This document shows positions 1 through 8,538 of a DNA stretch of 64,000 bases, piece after piece (the stretch's first letter is position 1; each line of letters starts with the position of its first letter). A program made the translations under genes and the position numbers. Source of the stretch: Rhodococcus spelaei. GTDB taxonomy: Bacteria; Actinomycetota; Actinomycetes; Mycobacteriales; Mycobacteriaceae. A model generated the notes under the pieces. That model did not search any database. It was not told the origin of the DNA and saw only the letters and a program-made list of their open reading frames with translations. Where the stretch lies: assembly GCF_006704125.1 (NCBI RefSeq), contig NZ_VIGH01000004.1:383529-447528 (forward strand), read 5' to 3'.

Positions 1-890
1 CCAGCAGCAACCTGGCGCTGCAACTGCTGCGTGATCACCCGGAGGGCATCCGCAGCGTGGTGCTCGACTCGCTCGTACCGCCCCAGGCCGTCCTGATGAA
101 CCAGTTCTGGCCCAGCGCGGCCGAGGGATACCGGGCGCTGTTCGACGCCTGCGCCGCCCAGTCCGCCTGCGCGGCGGCCTATCCGCATCTGGCCGACGAG
201 TTCACCGCCACCGTGAACCGGCTCGCTCGGCAGCCGCTGTCCGTCGACCTGCCCGGTAGCGCCGGCCAGCCGCCGCGGCACGTGGTGATCGACGGCTACA
301 CGCTGGCGAACCTAGTTGTCGCGCTCAGCCTTTCGCCGGGAACGTACGCCGACCTGCCCGCGACGATCCATGCCATCGCGGGCGGTGACGGCACCGCCGC
401 GGCGACCGCCCTGCTCGGCACCCTCACGCCGCCCGGGCTGGTCGGATACGGACTCACCTACGGAACCTTCTGCCGGGAGCACGCGGCGTTCACCGACACC
501 GCCACCGTGCTCGCCACGGCGAAGACGGCTCTGCCGGACTTCCCCGACGAGGTGCTGTCGCTGCCGCCGCAGGTGCCGCGAATATTCGACGAATGCTCGA
601 TCTGGGACGTCGGGCGGGCACCCGCCTCGGTGCACGACCCCACCCACTCGGACGTCCCGGCGTTGCTGATGGCGGGGACGTTCGACGCGGTCACTCCGCC
701 GAGCCAGGCCGACGAGGCGGCGACCACCCTGCCCAGGTCCACGGTGGTCCGGTTCCCCGGCCTCGGCCACGACGTCCTCGGCGTCTCCGACTGCGCCAGA
801 ACAGTGATGCTGGACTTCCTCGATCACCCGGACGGCTACGACTCCGGCTGCGTCGGTTCGGTCGTGGTCCCGACCTTCACGACCCGGTAG
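1..890 (+). CDS. alpha/beta hydrolase with TAP-like C-terminal domain (5' truncated)
   Basis: The reading frame is open from the window edge (first full codon at nt 3), so the N-terminus and the nucleophile elbow lie upstream. The visible part starts with SNLALQLLRDHPEGI, the segment that normally follows the GxSYG nucleophile motif in actinobacterial proteases/esterases of the tripeptidyl-aminopeptidase type. The catalytic Asp is likely in AGTFDAVTPP and the His in FPGLGHDVLG; paired cysteines (DACAAQSAC) suggest an exported, disulfide-bonded enzyme. Substrate unknown. It ends 5 bp before the convergent trpF gene, leaving no room for a terminator. Confidence 0.8.
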   Translation, partial: SSNLALQLLRDHPEGIRSVVLDSLVPPQAVLMNQFWPSAAEGYRALFDACAAQSACAAAYPHLADEFTATVNRLARQPLSVDLPGSAGQPPRHVVIDGYTLANLVVALSLSPGTYADLPATIHAIAGGDGTAAATALLGTLTPPGLVGYGLTYGTFCREHAAFTDTATVLATAKTALPDFPDEVLSLPPQVPRIFDECSIWDVGRAPASVHDPTHSDVPALLMAGTFDAVTPPSQADEAATTLPRSTVVRFPGLGHDVLGVSDCARTVMLDFLDHPDGYDSGCVGSVVVPTFTTR

Positions 891-895
891 CGGCC

Positions 896-1498
896 TCAGG
901 ACTCGGCGGCCCGCACTGCCTCGGCGAAAGCCGCCATCAGTTCGGGATCCTTGACGCCGCGGCTGGATTCGATGCCGCTCGAGACGTCCACGCCCCACGC
1001 CCCGGAGGACGCAACGGCCCGCGCGACGTTGTCACGGTTCAGCCCGCCCGCGAGGATCCAACGCCCGGTCGGCAGCGCGCTGCGGTCCTGCCAGTCCCAG
1101 GTGACGCCCGCGCCCGCGACCGCCCCGTCCACCAGCAGCAGGTCCTCGCCCAGGCTCGTGGAGTGGTCGGCATCGCTGCCGGTGTTGATCGCGCGCACCA
1201 CGGTCAGGCCCGCCTCGTGCAGCGCCGCCACATCGGCAGTGGACCGCAGGTCGTGTACCTGGACGGTGGTGATGCCGGCGGTGGTTGCCGCGTCGACGAT
1301 CTCCTCGATGCTCTGCCCGACGAACACGCCGACCGCGACAACGGAGTCGGGGATGCGGGCGCGCAGCAGCGCGGCCTGCTGCGGCGTCACCCGGCGGGGA
1401 CTGGCGGCGAACACGAACCCGATCGCGTCCACGCCGAGGCGCACAGCCAGGTCGACCGTCGCCTCGTCGCGCAGGCCGCACATCTTGATGAATGTCAT
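896..1498 (-). CDS. trpF: phosphoribosylanthranilate isomerase TrpF
   Basis: 200 aa, the normal size of monofunctional TrpF, which converts N-(5-phosphoribosyl)anthranilate to CdRP in tryptophan synthesis. Visible signatures: KMCGLRD with the catalytic base Cys7, GFVFAASPRRVTP, VQVHD, the general acid Asp124 in LLLVDG, phosphate-binding GGLNRDNV, and GVDVSSGIE near the C-terminus. The ATG at 1498 gives the canonical N-terminus MTFIKMCGL. No other trp gene is nearby; the same-strand upstream neighbour is an LLM oxidoreductase 20 bp away. Most actinobacteria lack trpF and use the dual HisA/TrpF enzyme PriA, so a separate intact copy is unusual. Confidence 0.9.
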   Translation of the reverse strand: MTFIKMCGLRDEATVDLAVRLGVDAIGFVFAASPRRVTPQQAALLRARIPDSVVAVGVFVGQSIEEIVDAATTAGITTVQVHDLRSTADVAALHEAGLTVVRAINTGSDADHSTSLGEDLLLVDGAVAGAGVTWDWQDRSALPTGRWILAGGLNRDNVARAVASSGAWGVDVSSGIESSRGVKDPELMAAFAEAVRAAES

Positions 1499-1518
1499 GT
1501 CTTCTCGGATCCTCCAGC

Positions 1519-2430
1519 TCAATGCTCGCTCCGCTGGCTCCGCTCCTGCGGTGTCGCGTCGAGAATATCGGGCAGCCACCGGCGGGCGAGTTCGCCGACC
1601 CAGTCGCCGGCCTCGGCCGGATCCTCCCGCGGCGCCGCCACGAGCACCAGTTCGTCGACGCCCGCCGCCACGAGAGCAGCAATGTCGCCGATGGTGGGCT
1701 CGGCGAGTGCGACCGCAACGGTCGGCTCGGCCGGATCCCGACCCGCGTCCCGGCAGAATCCTCGCAGTACCCCGATTCGTTCGGCGACCGCGTCCACGCC
1801 GTCGAGGTTGAACCCGTACCATCCGTCCCCGACGGTCGCGACCCGCCGCAGCGCGGCGTCACTGTTGCCGCCGAACACCACCGGAATGCATCCTGCGCGA
1901 AAGGGTTTCGGGTTGACGCGGATGTCGTCGAAAGCGACGAACTCGCCGTCGAACGAACCGACCTCCTCGCGCCACAGCGTCCGCATCGCCGCGAGGTACT
2001 CGACGGTTCGCTCGGTGCGGCGTGCGAACGGGATTCCGAGGGCGGCGAACTCGTCCCGCGACCAGCCGACGCCGACGCCGAGCGTGAGCCTGCCGCTGCT
2101 GAGCCGGTCCAGCGTCGCCGCCTGCTTGGCCAGGATCACCGGGTTGTGTTCGGGCAACAGCAGCACGCCGGTGGCGATCCGGATCGTGTCCGTCGCGGCC
2201 GCGGCGAAACTGAGCGCGATCATCGGATCGAGCCAGTCGGCGGCCGCGGGCACTGCGATCCGTCCGTCGTCGGCGTACGGATAGCGAGAGGCAGGTCGGT
2301 CCACCATCACCACGTGCTCGCCCGCCCACAGGGTCGCGAAGCCGTGCCTGTCCGCGGCGACCGCGACCGCGTCGATCACCGCGCGGTGGGCACCGGTACC
2401 GATTCCCAGTGCATGCAACCCCAGGCGCAC
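1519..2430 (-). CDS. LLM-class (F420-type) flavin-dependent oxidoreductase
   Basis: 303 aa with a GTG start giving MRLGLHALGIGTG. It is a luciferase-like TIM barrel: LWAGEHVVM near residue 37, the TGVLLLPEHNP strand, GRLTLGVGVGWSRDEFAALG, and NPKPFRAGCIPVVFGGNSDAALRR, all typical of actinobacterial LLM enzymes, many of which use coenzyme F420. The window also encodes F420-dependent glucose-6-phosphate dehydrogenase, so the cofactor is probably available. Substrate unknown. The last codons (QERSQRSEH) are encoded by a short GC-rich repeat also present near 22.74 kb, so the C-terminus may have been altered by that repeat. It probably shares a transcript with trpF. Confidence 0.85.
   Translation of the reverse strand: MRLGLHALGIGTGAHRAVIDAVAVAADRHGFATLWAGEHVVMVDRPASRYPYADDGRIAVPAAADWLDPMIALSFAAAATDTIRIATGVLLLPEHNPVILAKQAATLDRLSSGRLTLGVGVGWSRDEFAALGIPFARRTERTVEYLAAMRTLWREEVGSFDGEFVAFDDIRVNPKPFRAGCIPVVFGGNSDAALRRVATVGDGWYGFNLDGVDAVAERIGVLRGFCRDAGRDPAEPTVAVALAEPTIGDIAALVAAGVDELVLVAAPREDPAEAGDWVGELARRWLPDILDATPQERSQRSEH
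1525..1547. repeat. short GC-rich dispersed repeat
   Basis: Contains the 19-mer GCTCCGCTGGCTCCGCTCC (1529-1547), identical to 22741-22759. It overlaps the 3' end of the LLM oxidoreductase gene, just before trpF. Confidence 0.6.
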
Positions 2431-2500
2431 AGTTCTGATCGTCGCACGTGGCGAGGGCCGACCGATACGCTCGCCAGACGATTCGGTATCGGAGGTTGGG

Positions 2501-3184
2501 ATGAAGGTCGAGCACGCGGTGTTCATCGGGGCAAGTGCGGCGACGGTGGTCGGTGCGGTCACCGGAAACGAGCGGTTGCAACAGATCGCGAAGCCGCTGA
2601 TCGCACCCGCCCTGGCAGTCCGGGTGCTGCGTGGTCGGGCCGACGTCGACAAGGTGGACGCCGGACTGCTGCTCGCCGGACTCGCGGCCGCGACGGTCGG
2701 CGACGTGTTCATGATCGACCCCGACGACGACCAGCGGCTGATCCGCGGCGCGTCGTCGTTCGCGGTGATGCAGGCCGGCTACTCGACCGTGTTGGCGAGG
2801 CGTGGCGCCCGCCCGACCGCCGCCGCGCTGGTGCCGCGGCTACTCGGCTGGCTGGGCGCGGCCGGGTTGCTGCGCGCGCGGGCCGCGGCGGTGGCGCCGA
2901 CCCTGACCGGGTACGGCGCCGTGCTCGGCACCACGTCCACCCTGTCGGCGGACCCGGCCCTCGCCCCCGGCGCGCGGGTGGTCGCGGGCATGGCGGTGCC
3001 CAATCGGGACCGGCGCAGCTGGCTCGGCCTCGGTGGTCTGCTGTTCACCGGGTCCGACGCGCTGATCGTGGTGCGGCGCCTGTTCATTCGCGGCGAGACC
3101 GGCCGTCGCGCGTCGGAGGGCGTGATCCTCGGCAGCTACGCCGCGGCACAACTGCTGCTCGTCGAGGGCATGCTCGCGAAGTGA
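2501..3184 (+). CDS. YhhN family membrane protein (lysoplasmalogenase-like)
   Basis: 227 aa, about seven or eight hydrophobic segments. It carries the spaced polar motifs of the YhhN/TMEM86 family: QQIAKPLIAP near the N-terminus, TVGDVFMIDPDD in the middle and FTGSDALIVVRR near the C-terminus. Family members in animals and some bacteria hydrolyse the vinyl-ether bond of lysoplasmalogens; activity in actinobacteria is not established, so the function is a family inference. The ATG at 2501 follows GGAGGTTGGG at good spacing. The upstream LLM gene is divergent and the next gene convergent, so it is probably monocistronic. Confidence 0.75.
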   Translation: MKVEHAVFIGASAATVVGAVTGNERLQQIAKPLIAPALAVRVLRGRADVDKVDAGLLLAGLAAATVGDVFMIDPDDDQRLIRGASSFAVMQAGYSTVLARRGARPTAAALVPRLLGWLGAAGLLRARAAAVAPTLTGYGAVLGTTSTLSADPALAPGARVVAGMAVPNRDRRSWLGLGGLLFTGSDALIVVRRLFIRGETGRRASEGVILGSYAAAQLLLVEGMLAK

Positions 3185-3192
3185 GCACCTCC

Positions 3193-3246
3193 GGTGCCTG
3201 TGCGCGCCGATTACCCCCATCGGGGTGAACCGCGCGCACAGGTGCC
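3193..3246. terminator. branched inverted repeat between convergent genes
   Basis: Outer arms 3193-3207 and 3232-3246 pair over 15 bp (CCTGTGCGCGC perfect, then two G-U pairs); the loop holds an inner hairpin ACCCC-catc-GGGGT. It lies between the stop codons of the YhhN gene and the next minus-strand gene, as expected for a two-way terminator. No T-run is visible. Confidence 0.65.
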
Positions 3247-3255
3247 GCAGGCGCA

Positions 3256-3702
3256 CTACGGACACAGGATGATGCGGTCGCGGTCCTTCGGGTCGACCCG
3301 AATCGAGACGGTGGCCCCAGGGGTGAAGCGCTCGCCCTGGCCCTCGGGGACCTCGTAGAGCACCCGGCCGGTGTAGGTCGCCGACCCCGGCACAGTCAGT
3401 CGCAGCCGAAGCGAGGTGATCTGGCCGTGGTCGGCGGTCTCGGCGAGCCGCCTCGCGCTCTCGATCGTCGCCCAGCCCTCCAGCCCGCGCTTGACGAGCT
3501 TGCGGTCGGCGCGCGTCGGCCGGTCGGACCAGATCATGCCGAGACCGAGCGCCGAGCCGAACGCAGCCAGCAGGCCGATGATCTGGTACGGAACGGTCTC
3601 CGGCGGGGTGCGCTGCACCAGCCAGCCGAGCCACAGACCGAGGACCATCACATAGCCGGCGGTCACGGCGAGGACGGTGCGGACTATTCGTTCGTGGAAC
3701 AT
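3256..3702 (-). CDS. two-pass membrane protein with DUF3592-like domain
   Basis: 148 aa from an ATG preceded by GGAGG five bases upstream. Two transmembrane segments (about residues 10-30 and 40-60) are followed by a polar domain of about 80 residues: GLEGWATIESARRLAETADHG, a beta-rich stretch with LRLTVPGSATYTGRV, then FTPGATVSIRVDPKDRDRI. This build resembles DUF3592-type proteins with small beta domains after two helices. No catalytic motif is visible and the role is unknown; it should be an inner-membrane protein. Confidence 0.6.
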   Translation of the reverse strand: MFHERIVRTVLAVTAGYVMVLGLWLGWLVQRTPPETVPYQIIGLLAAFGSALGLGMIWSDRPTRADRKLVKRGLEGWATIESARRLAETADHGQITSLRLRLTVPGSATYTGRVLYEVPEGQGERFTPGATVSIRVDPKDRDRIILCP

Positions 3703-3837
3703 CGAATCCTCCACCTCCAGGGTAGTAGTGCGCCGCACCCAGCCCCACCTGCGCGAGTTTCACCTCGGAGGAGGCAGCCCCTAGGGTCGTTCGCGACCGT
3801 CAAATGTCCTGCGGGTCGTCGAGGAGAGGGTGTGCGA

Positions 3838-4428
3838 GTGGGCTCACGTCGAGTGTTGTCGGCTCTGATCGGGGCCGCGGCGGCCGCCGCGCTGGTGACC
3901 TGCGGAACGTCGGAGGCCGACCAGGCTCCGCCCGCCACCACTGTTGCCGCGACGAGCACGACCACCGCGCCCGCCACCACGGCGGCGCCGACCACGACCG
4001 CGGTCACGACCACTTCGGCGCCGCCGACGACCACCGCGCCGACCCCCACGGTCGAGTACCACCGCAACGAGGCCGTCTACTTCACCTCGCCGTCGGGTGG
4101 CTTCCAGTGCGGGATCATCGAACTGCCCACCCGCACCGAGGCCGGCTGCCAGGGCCCGACCACCCCGATCCCGCCGCGCCCGGAGAGCTGCGTCGTGGAC
4201 TGGGGTAGCGGCATCCGGGTGACCGGCGCCGGGCGCGGGGAGTTCCTGTGTGCGGGAGGATTGGTCTACACCTCCGGCGGAGCCACCGCGGATCGGGTGC
4301 TGCCGGTGGGACAGACGGTCAGTTCGTTCGGTTTCACCTGCAAGTCCGGGGCCGACGGGGTGACCTGCACGAAGGACGAGACGGGTCACGGTTTCCGGAT
4401 CGCCTCCGGGTCCAACGACCTCTTCTGA
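3838..4428 (+). CDS. secreted protein, Thr-rich linker plus DUF6636-like domain
   Basis: 196 aa. The GTG at 3838 is preferred over one at 3832 because GGAGAGGG ends seven bases before it. A signal sequence (LSALIGAAAAAALVTC) is followed by a Thr/Ala/Pro linker of about 50 residues, then a cysteine-containing domain: FTSPSGGFQCGI, GCQGP, CVVDWG, FLCAGG, FTCKSGADGVTC, GHGFRIASG. The domain resembles DUF6636, common in mycobacterial and nocardial secreted proteins. LVTC is a poor lipobox because Thr sits at -1, so it may be secreted rather than lipidated. Function unknown. It ends 14 bp before the methyltransferase gene. Confidence 0.65.
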   Translation: MGSRRVLSALIGAAAAAALVTCGTSEADQAPPATTVAATSTTTAPATTAAPTTTAVTTTSAPPTTTAPTPTVEYHRNEAVYFTSPSGGFQCGIIELPTRTEAGCQGPTTPIPPRPESCVVDWGSGIRVTGAGRGEFLCAGGLVYTSGGATADRVLPVGQTVSSFGFTCKSGADGVTCTKDETGHGFRIASGSNDLF

Positions 4429-4442
4429 GAGCGAGCACGACC

Positions 4443-5132
4443 ATGTCCGACCACGAGTCCGAACCCGCCGCACCGGGCGAGGAGCCGGGACCCACCGAGT
4501 GGGGCGACCACCCGCACGGGGTCGGGCCGTGGACCATCGAGCACGACGGCCCGCCGCCCGACGACCCGCGGTACGACCCGGAACTGCTGGCGACCGGCGA
4601 TCGGCGCAACGTGGTCGACGCCTACCGCTACTGGACCCGCGAGGCGATCGTCGCGGACATCGACAGTCGCAGGCACCCGTTCCACGTGGCGATCGAGAAC
4701 TTCGGGCACGACGCGAACATCGGCACGGTGGTCCGCACCGCCAACGCGTTCGCCGCCGCTGCGGTACACATCGTCGGCCGCCGTCGCTGGAATCGGCGCG
4801 GCGCCATGGTCACCGACCGCTATCAGCACATCGTGCACCACCCCGACGCGGCGACGATGTTCGAGTTCGCCGCGCGGGAGAACCTCGCCGTCGTGGCCGT
4901 GGACAACACGCCCGGATCGGTGCCGATCGAGACCGCGACCCTGCCGCGCGAGTGCATCCTGCTGTTCGGTCAGGAGGGCCCCGGCGTCACCGAGCACGCG
5001 AAACGTTCGGCCGTGATGACCGTGTCCATCGCCCAGTTCGGCTCGACCCGGAGCATCAACGCGGGGGTCGCGGCCGGCATCGCGATGCACGCCTGGATCC
5101 GGCAACACGCCGATCTGAGACAGTCTTGGTAG
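4443..5132 (+). CDS. SpoU/TrmH-family RNA 2'-O-methyltransferase
   Basis: 229 aa. The three SPOUT motifs are clear: motif 1 ENFGHDANIGTVVRTANAF, motif 2 LLFGQEGPGV, motif 3 GSTRSINAGVAAGIAMHAW. These form the trefoil-knot SAM site and dimer interface, with the motif 1 Arg catalytic. An N-terminal acidic, Pro/Glu-rich tail of about 60 residues precedes the catalytic domain. The target (tRNA or rRNA ribose) cannot be read from sequence. The apparent counterpart in M. tuberculosis is Rv0380c. The ATG at 4443 is chosen because it lies just after the previous stop codon. Confidence 0.88.
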   Translation: MSDHESEPAAPGEEPGPTEWGDHPHGVGPWTIEHDGPPPDDPRYDPELLATGDRRNVVDAYRYWTREAIVADIDSRRHPFHVAIENFGHDANIGTVVRTANAFAAAAVHIVGRRRWNRRGAMVTDRYQHIVHHPDAATMFEFAARENLAVVAVDNTPGSVPIETATLPRECILLFGQEGPGVTEHAKRSAVMTVSIAQFGSTRSINAGVAAGIAMHAWIRQHADLRQSW

Positions 5133-5166
5133 CGAATCGTCACATAAATAGGCAAGATCGTTTGTT

Positions 5167-6312
5167 ATGCAGCACCAGTGGTCGGGGAGGGCGGACGCCG
5201 CAGAGGAAGCAGTGGTGTCCCGGCACGTGCGTCGACTGTGGGCGCTGCCCGGCACCGCCCTCGGGGTGGTGGCCTGGCCGCCGGTCCGCCGAGAGCGGCT
5301 CTTCTTCAGTTGGCACTACTGGTGGCAGGCACACCTGCTCGACTGTGTGGTCGATGCCGCCGAGCGGGCGCCGAGTCCCAAGCGGCGCCGCAGGATCACG
5401 AAAATAGCTCGGGCGCACCGGATTCGGAACATCACCGGCTGGACCAACAGCTACTACGACGACATGGCCTGGCTCGGCGCCGCACTGGAACGTGTCCAGC
5501 GACTGCAGCACGTCGACTACCGAAACGCCATCGGCGACTTGGAGTCCGAACTGTTCGACGCCTGGGCGCCCGAGTGCGGAGGCGGCATCCCGTGGTGCAA
5601 GAAGTCGAACTTCTACAACACCCCCGCGAACGGTCCGGCCGCAATCCTGTTGGCCCGCACGGGCCGGCTCTGGCGGGCCCAGGCCATGGCCGACTGGATG
5701 GACGACACCCTGCGCGACCCCGCGACCGGGCTGATGCTCGACGGCGTCCGCACCGAGGGCACGGCGGGGGGCAACCCCGGCATCACCAGTGAACTCGACC
5801 GGGAGATCTACAGCTACTGCCAGGGCGTGGTGCTCGGGGTGGAGACGGAACTTGCCGTGCGATTCGGGACGCCGCGACACCGGGAACGGGTGCACGCGCT
5901 CGTCGACGCGGTCGACAAGCAGCTGACCGTGGACGGCGTGATCGTCGGCGGTGGGGGAGGTGACGGGGGCCTGTTCGACGGGATTCTCGCCCGGTACCTG
6001 GCGTTGGTCGCCTCGCACCTGCCCGGCGACACGGAGGCGGACGTGCGGGCCCGACTGCTGGCCGCCCGGATCGTGGTGGACTCGGCGGAGGCTGCCTGGG
6101 AGAACCGGCTGCAGGTCGAGGGTCTGCCGCTGTTCGGGTCCGACTGGTCGAAGCCGGCGCGACTGCCGGGGCTCGGCGAGGGGATCGCCACCTTCACCGG
6201 CGGGACCGTGCGGTCCTCGGACATCGCCGAGCGCGACTTCTCGGTGCAACTCGGCGGGTGGATGCTGATGGAGGCCGCGTACGTGGCGGCGGGAGCGCTC
6301 GCGCGTCAGTAG
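5167..6312 (+). CDS. glycoside hydrolase family 76 protein
   Basis: 381 aa. The alpha/alpha barrel signature of GH76 is present: NSYYDDMAWLG with the catalytic Asp98-Asp99 pair, then GGGIPWCKKSNFYNTPANGPAAILLAR, where Trp and Asn line the cleft, and YSYCQGVVLG. GH76 enzymes are alpha-1,6-mannanases or transglycosylases; in this group mannose-containing lipoglycans are plausible substrates, though M. tuberculosis Rv0365c, the syntenic relative, is not firmly assigned. No signal peptide is visible, so it is either cytoplasmic or exported unconventionally. A lone ATG 34 bp after the methyltransferase suggests co-transcription. Confidence 0.85.
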   Translation: MQHQWSGRADAAEEAVVSRHVRRLWALPGTALGVVAWPPVRRERLFFSWHYWWQAHLLDCVVDAAERAPSPKRRRRITKIARAHRIRNITGWTNSYYDDMAWLGAALERVQRLQHVDYRNAIGDLESELFDAWAPECGGGIPWCKKSNFYNTPANGPAAILLARTGRLWRAQAMADWMDDTLRDPATGLMLDGVRTEGTAGGNPGITSELDREIYSYCQGVVLGVETELAVRFGTPRHRERVHALVDAVDKQLTVDGVIVGGGGGDGGLFDGILARYLALVASHLPGDTEADVRARLLAARIVVDSAEAAWENRLQVEGLPLFGSDWSKPARLPGLGEGIATFTGGTVRSSDIAERDFSVQLGGWMLMEAAYVAAGALARQ

Positions 6313-6393
6313 ACCTGCTCCTTGTCACGGCGGGGCACGAGTGCGAGGCTGGGAACGGCGCTTGTCACCAACGACATCCATCGAGGCGATCCG

Positions 6394-8538
6394 ATGTTCG
6401 GCTACCTCGCTCGCACGGTCGTCGCCCACCCCTGGCGTGTCATCGCGCTGTGGGTGATCGCGGCGGCCGCGGTGCTCGTGTTCACCCCGAGTCTCGGCAA
6501 GTACACAACCGGCAACCAACAGTCCTTCCTGCCGCAGTCCTTCGAGTCGGTGCAGGCGCAGGCCGTGGGTACCGAGTACTTCCCGGCGCAGTCCGGCGCG
6601 ACCGGCTCCCTGGTCGTGTCCCGGGCAGACGGGGCGCCGCTCTCGCCCACGGACCAGGCGACTGCGACCGGCCTCGCCACCACCCTCCAGAACGCGGCGA
6701 TCGAGGGCGTGCTGGCGGTGCAGGCCACCCCGCAGTCGCTGTCACCGGACGGTCGGGTGGTCGCGATCCAGGTGGCATTCGCGGGGCAGCCGGGCGACGA
6801 CCAGGTCGACGCCGCGGTCCCGGTGCTCCGCGACGACGCCACCGCGGCCCTGCAGGACACCGGGCTCGTCAGCGGGCTCACCGGGAACGCCGCCATCCAG
6901 GTCGACACCACTGCGGCGTACGACCATGCGGACCGGATCATCACGGTCGCCACCGTGATCCTGATCCTGGCGCTGCTCGGGGCGATCTTCCGCAGTGCGG
7001 TCGTCGCGGTGATCCCGGTCCTGGTGATCGGGGTGGTGCTCGGGGTGGTCAGCGGCCTCACCGCGCTACTGGCGTACCTGCTCGACTTCCAGGTGAGCAC
7101 CACGCTGCAGTCGATCCTGGTGGTCGTGCTGTTCGGGATCGGCACCGACTACATCGTCTTCCTGCTCTTCCGCTACCGGGAACTGGTGCGCTCGGGGGTC
7201 GAACCACGCGAGGCGCTGGTCACCGCCGTCGCCGTGGTCGGACGGGTCGTCGCGTCGTCGGCGCTGACGGTCATCGGCGCGTTCGCCGCGCTGCTGCTGG
7301 CGAAGCTCGAGTCGCTGAGCACACTGGCGCCGGGGCTGATCGTCGCGGTCGCGGTCATGCTGGTCACCGCGCTCACCCTGGTGCCCGCGCTGTTCGCGCT
7401 GCTCGGCCCGCGGTTGTTCTGGCCGGGCGGTCCGGGGCGCGACAGCGCGCACAGTCCGTTCGCGGCCGTCGGTGCGTTCACCGCGCGCCGGCCCGCCGTG
7501 TCCGCGGCGGCGGTCGGGGTGGTGCTGATCGTGCTGGGGCTGTTCGCGACCGGCTACCGGTCCACCTACAACACCCTCGGCGAACTGCCGTCGGACACCT
7601 CCTCACAGCAGGCGTTCGACACCCTCGGCCGGTCGTTCCCCGCGGGCGCGCTCAGCCCCACGCAGGTCTACGTCGTCGGTCCGGGCCCGCTGGACCCGGG
7701 CGCGCTGACCGCGCTCGGGGCGGACCTGGCCCAGGTGCCCGGCGTCGCCTCGGTCGCGCCACCGAAGCCGGGCCAGGACCCGGCGGTGGCGCTGATCAGC
7801 GTCGTCCTCCAGGACGACCCGTACGGCAACGCGGCCCTGGACCTGGTCGAAGGTCCGCTGCGCGCGGCCGCGCACGGCTCGGTGCCGGGCGCGCAGGTCT
7901 ACGTCGGCGGGCAGACCTCCACCTACGTGGACGTCCGGTCGCAACTGCACGCCGACACCCGCAGCGTGTTCCCGGTCGCCGCGGTCATCATCTTCGTGAT
8001 CCTCGCGCTCCTGCTGACGGCGATCCTCGCCCCGCTGAATCTCCTTGCCTGCGTGGCGCTGACGTTCGCGGCCACCCTGGGCGCGGTGGTGCTGCTGTTC
8101 CTGCACGTGCGCGGCTACTCGGGCATCGACTTCTCGATCCCGATCGTGCTGTACCTGTTCGTGGTGGCGATCGGGACCGACTACAACATCCTGATCGCCG
8201 CGCGCATCCACGAGGAGTTCCGCCGTGGTCACGACCCGCGCTCGGCGGTCCGGATCGCGATCTCCAACGACGCGGCCACGGTCGCCGCCGCCGGGGTGAT
8301 CCTCGCGTGCACCTTCGCGTCGCTGATGCTCACCGGACTGGCCAACCTGTCCGAGTTGGGTTTCGGTGTGGCCGTTGGCATTCTGATCGCGGCGTTCGCG
8401 ATGGCGCCGCTGCTGGTGCCGGGCCTTGCGGCGCTGGAGGGACGCCCGTTCTGGTGGCCGACGCGGGTTGCCGAATCGGCTCCGCAGTCCGAGACGGTCA
8501 GCGCCGGGGCGCCGGGCCCCGATCGCCCTCGGCCTTGA
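6394..8538 (+). CDS. MMPL family RND-type transporter
   Basis: 714 aa starting MFGYLARTVVAHPWRVIALW, the usual MMPL opening; the ATG at 6394 fits better than upstream in-frame starts because GAGG lies seven bases ahead. Two repeats are seen, each one helix, a periplasmic porter domain and five helices. The conserved GTDYIVFLLFRYRE (first half) and GTDYNILIAARIHEEF (second half) hold the Asp-Tyr pairs thought to carry the proton relay. MMPL proteins export lipids or small molecules; the substrate here is unknown. Its 3' end overlaps the convergent GH15 gene by 41 bp. Confidence 0.88.
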   Translation: MFGYLARTVVAHPWRVIALWVIAAAAVLVFTPSLGKYTTGNQQSFLPQSFESVQAQAVGTEYFPAQSGATGSLVVSRADGAPLSPTDQATATGLATTLQNAAIEGVLAVQATPQSLSPDGRVVAIQVAFAGQPGDDQVDAAVPVLRDDATAALQDTGLVSGLTGNAAIQVDTTAAYDHADRIITVATVILILALLGAIFRSAVVAVIPVLVIGVVLGVVSGLTALLAYLLDFQVSTTLQSILVVVLFGIGTDYIVFLLFRYRELVRSGVEPREALVTAVAVVGRVVASSALTVIGAFAALLLAKLESLSTLAPGLIVAVAVMLVTALTLVPALFALLGPRLFWPGGPGRDSAHSPFAAVGAFTARRPAVSAAAVGVVLIVLGLFATGYRSTYNTLGELPSDTSSQQAFDTLGRSFPAGALSPTQVYVVGPGPLDPGALTALGADLAQVPGVASVAPPKPGQDPAVALISVVLQDDPYGNAALDLVEGPLRAAAHGSVPGAQVYVGGQTSTYVDVRSQLHADTRSVFPVAAVIIFVILALLLTAILAPLNLLACVALTFAATLGAVVLLFLHVRGYSGIDFSIPIVLYLFVVAIGTDYNILIAARIHEEFRRGHDPRSAVRIAISNDAATVAAAGVILACTFASLMLTGLANLSELGFGVAVGILIAAFAMAPLLVPGLAALEGRPFWWPTRVAESAPQSETVSAGAPGPDRPRP

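Noticed and set aside
1492-3228. Very long open frames antisense or shifted to clear genes, here and across the window
   Set aside because: High GC gives long spurious frames; their translations are Arg/Pro/Ala-rich with no family motifs, while the opposite strand carries recognised proteins.
3838-3900. Lipoprotein assignment for the DUF6636-like protein
   Set aside because: The only cysteine near the signal is preceded by Thr (LVTC), which poorly fits a lipobox.
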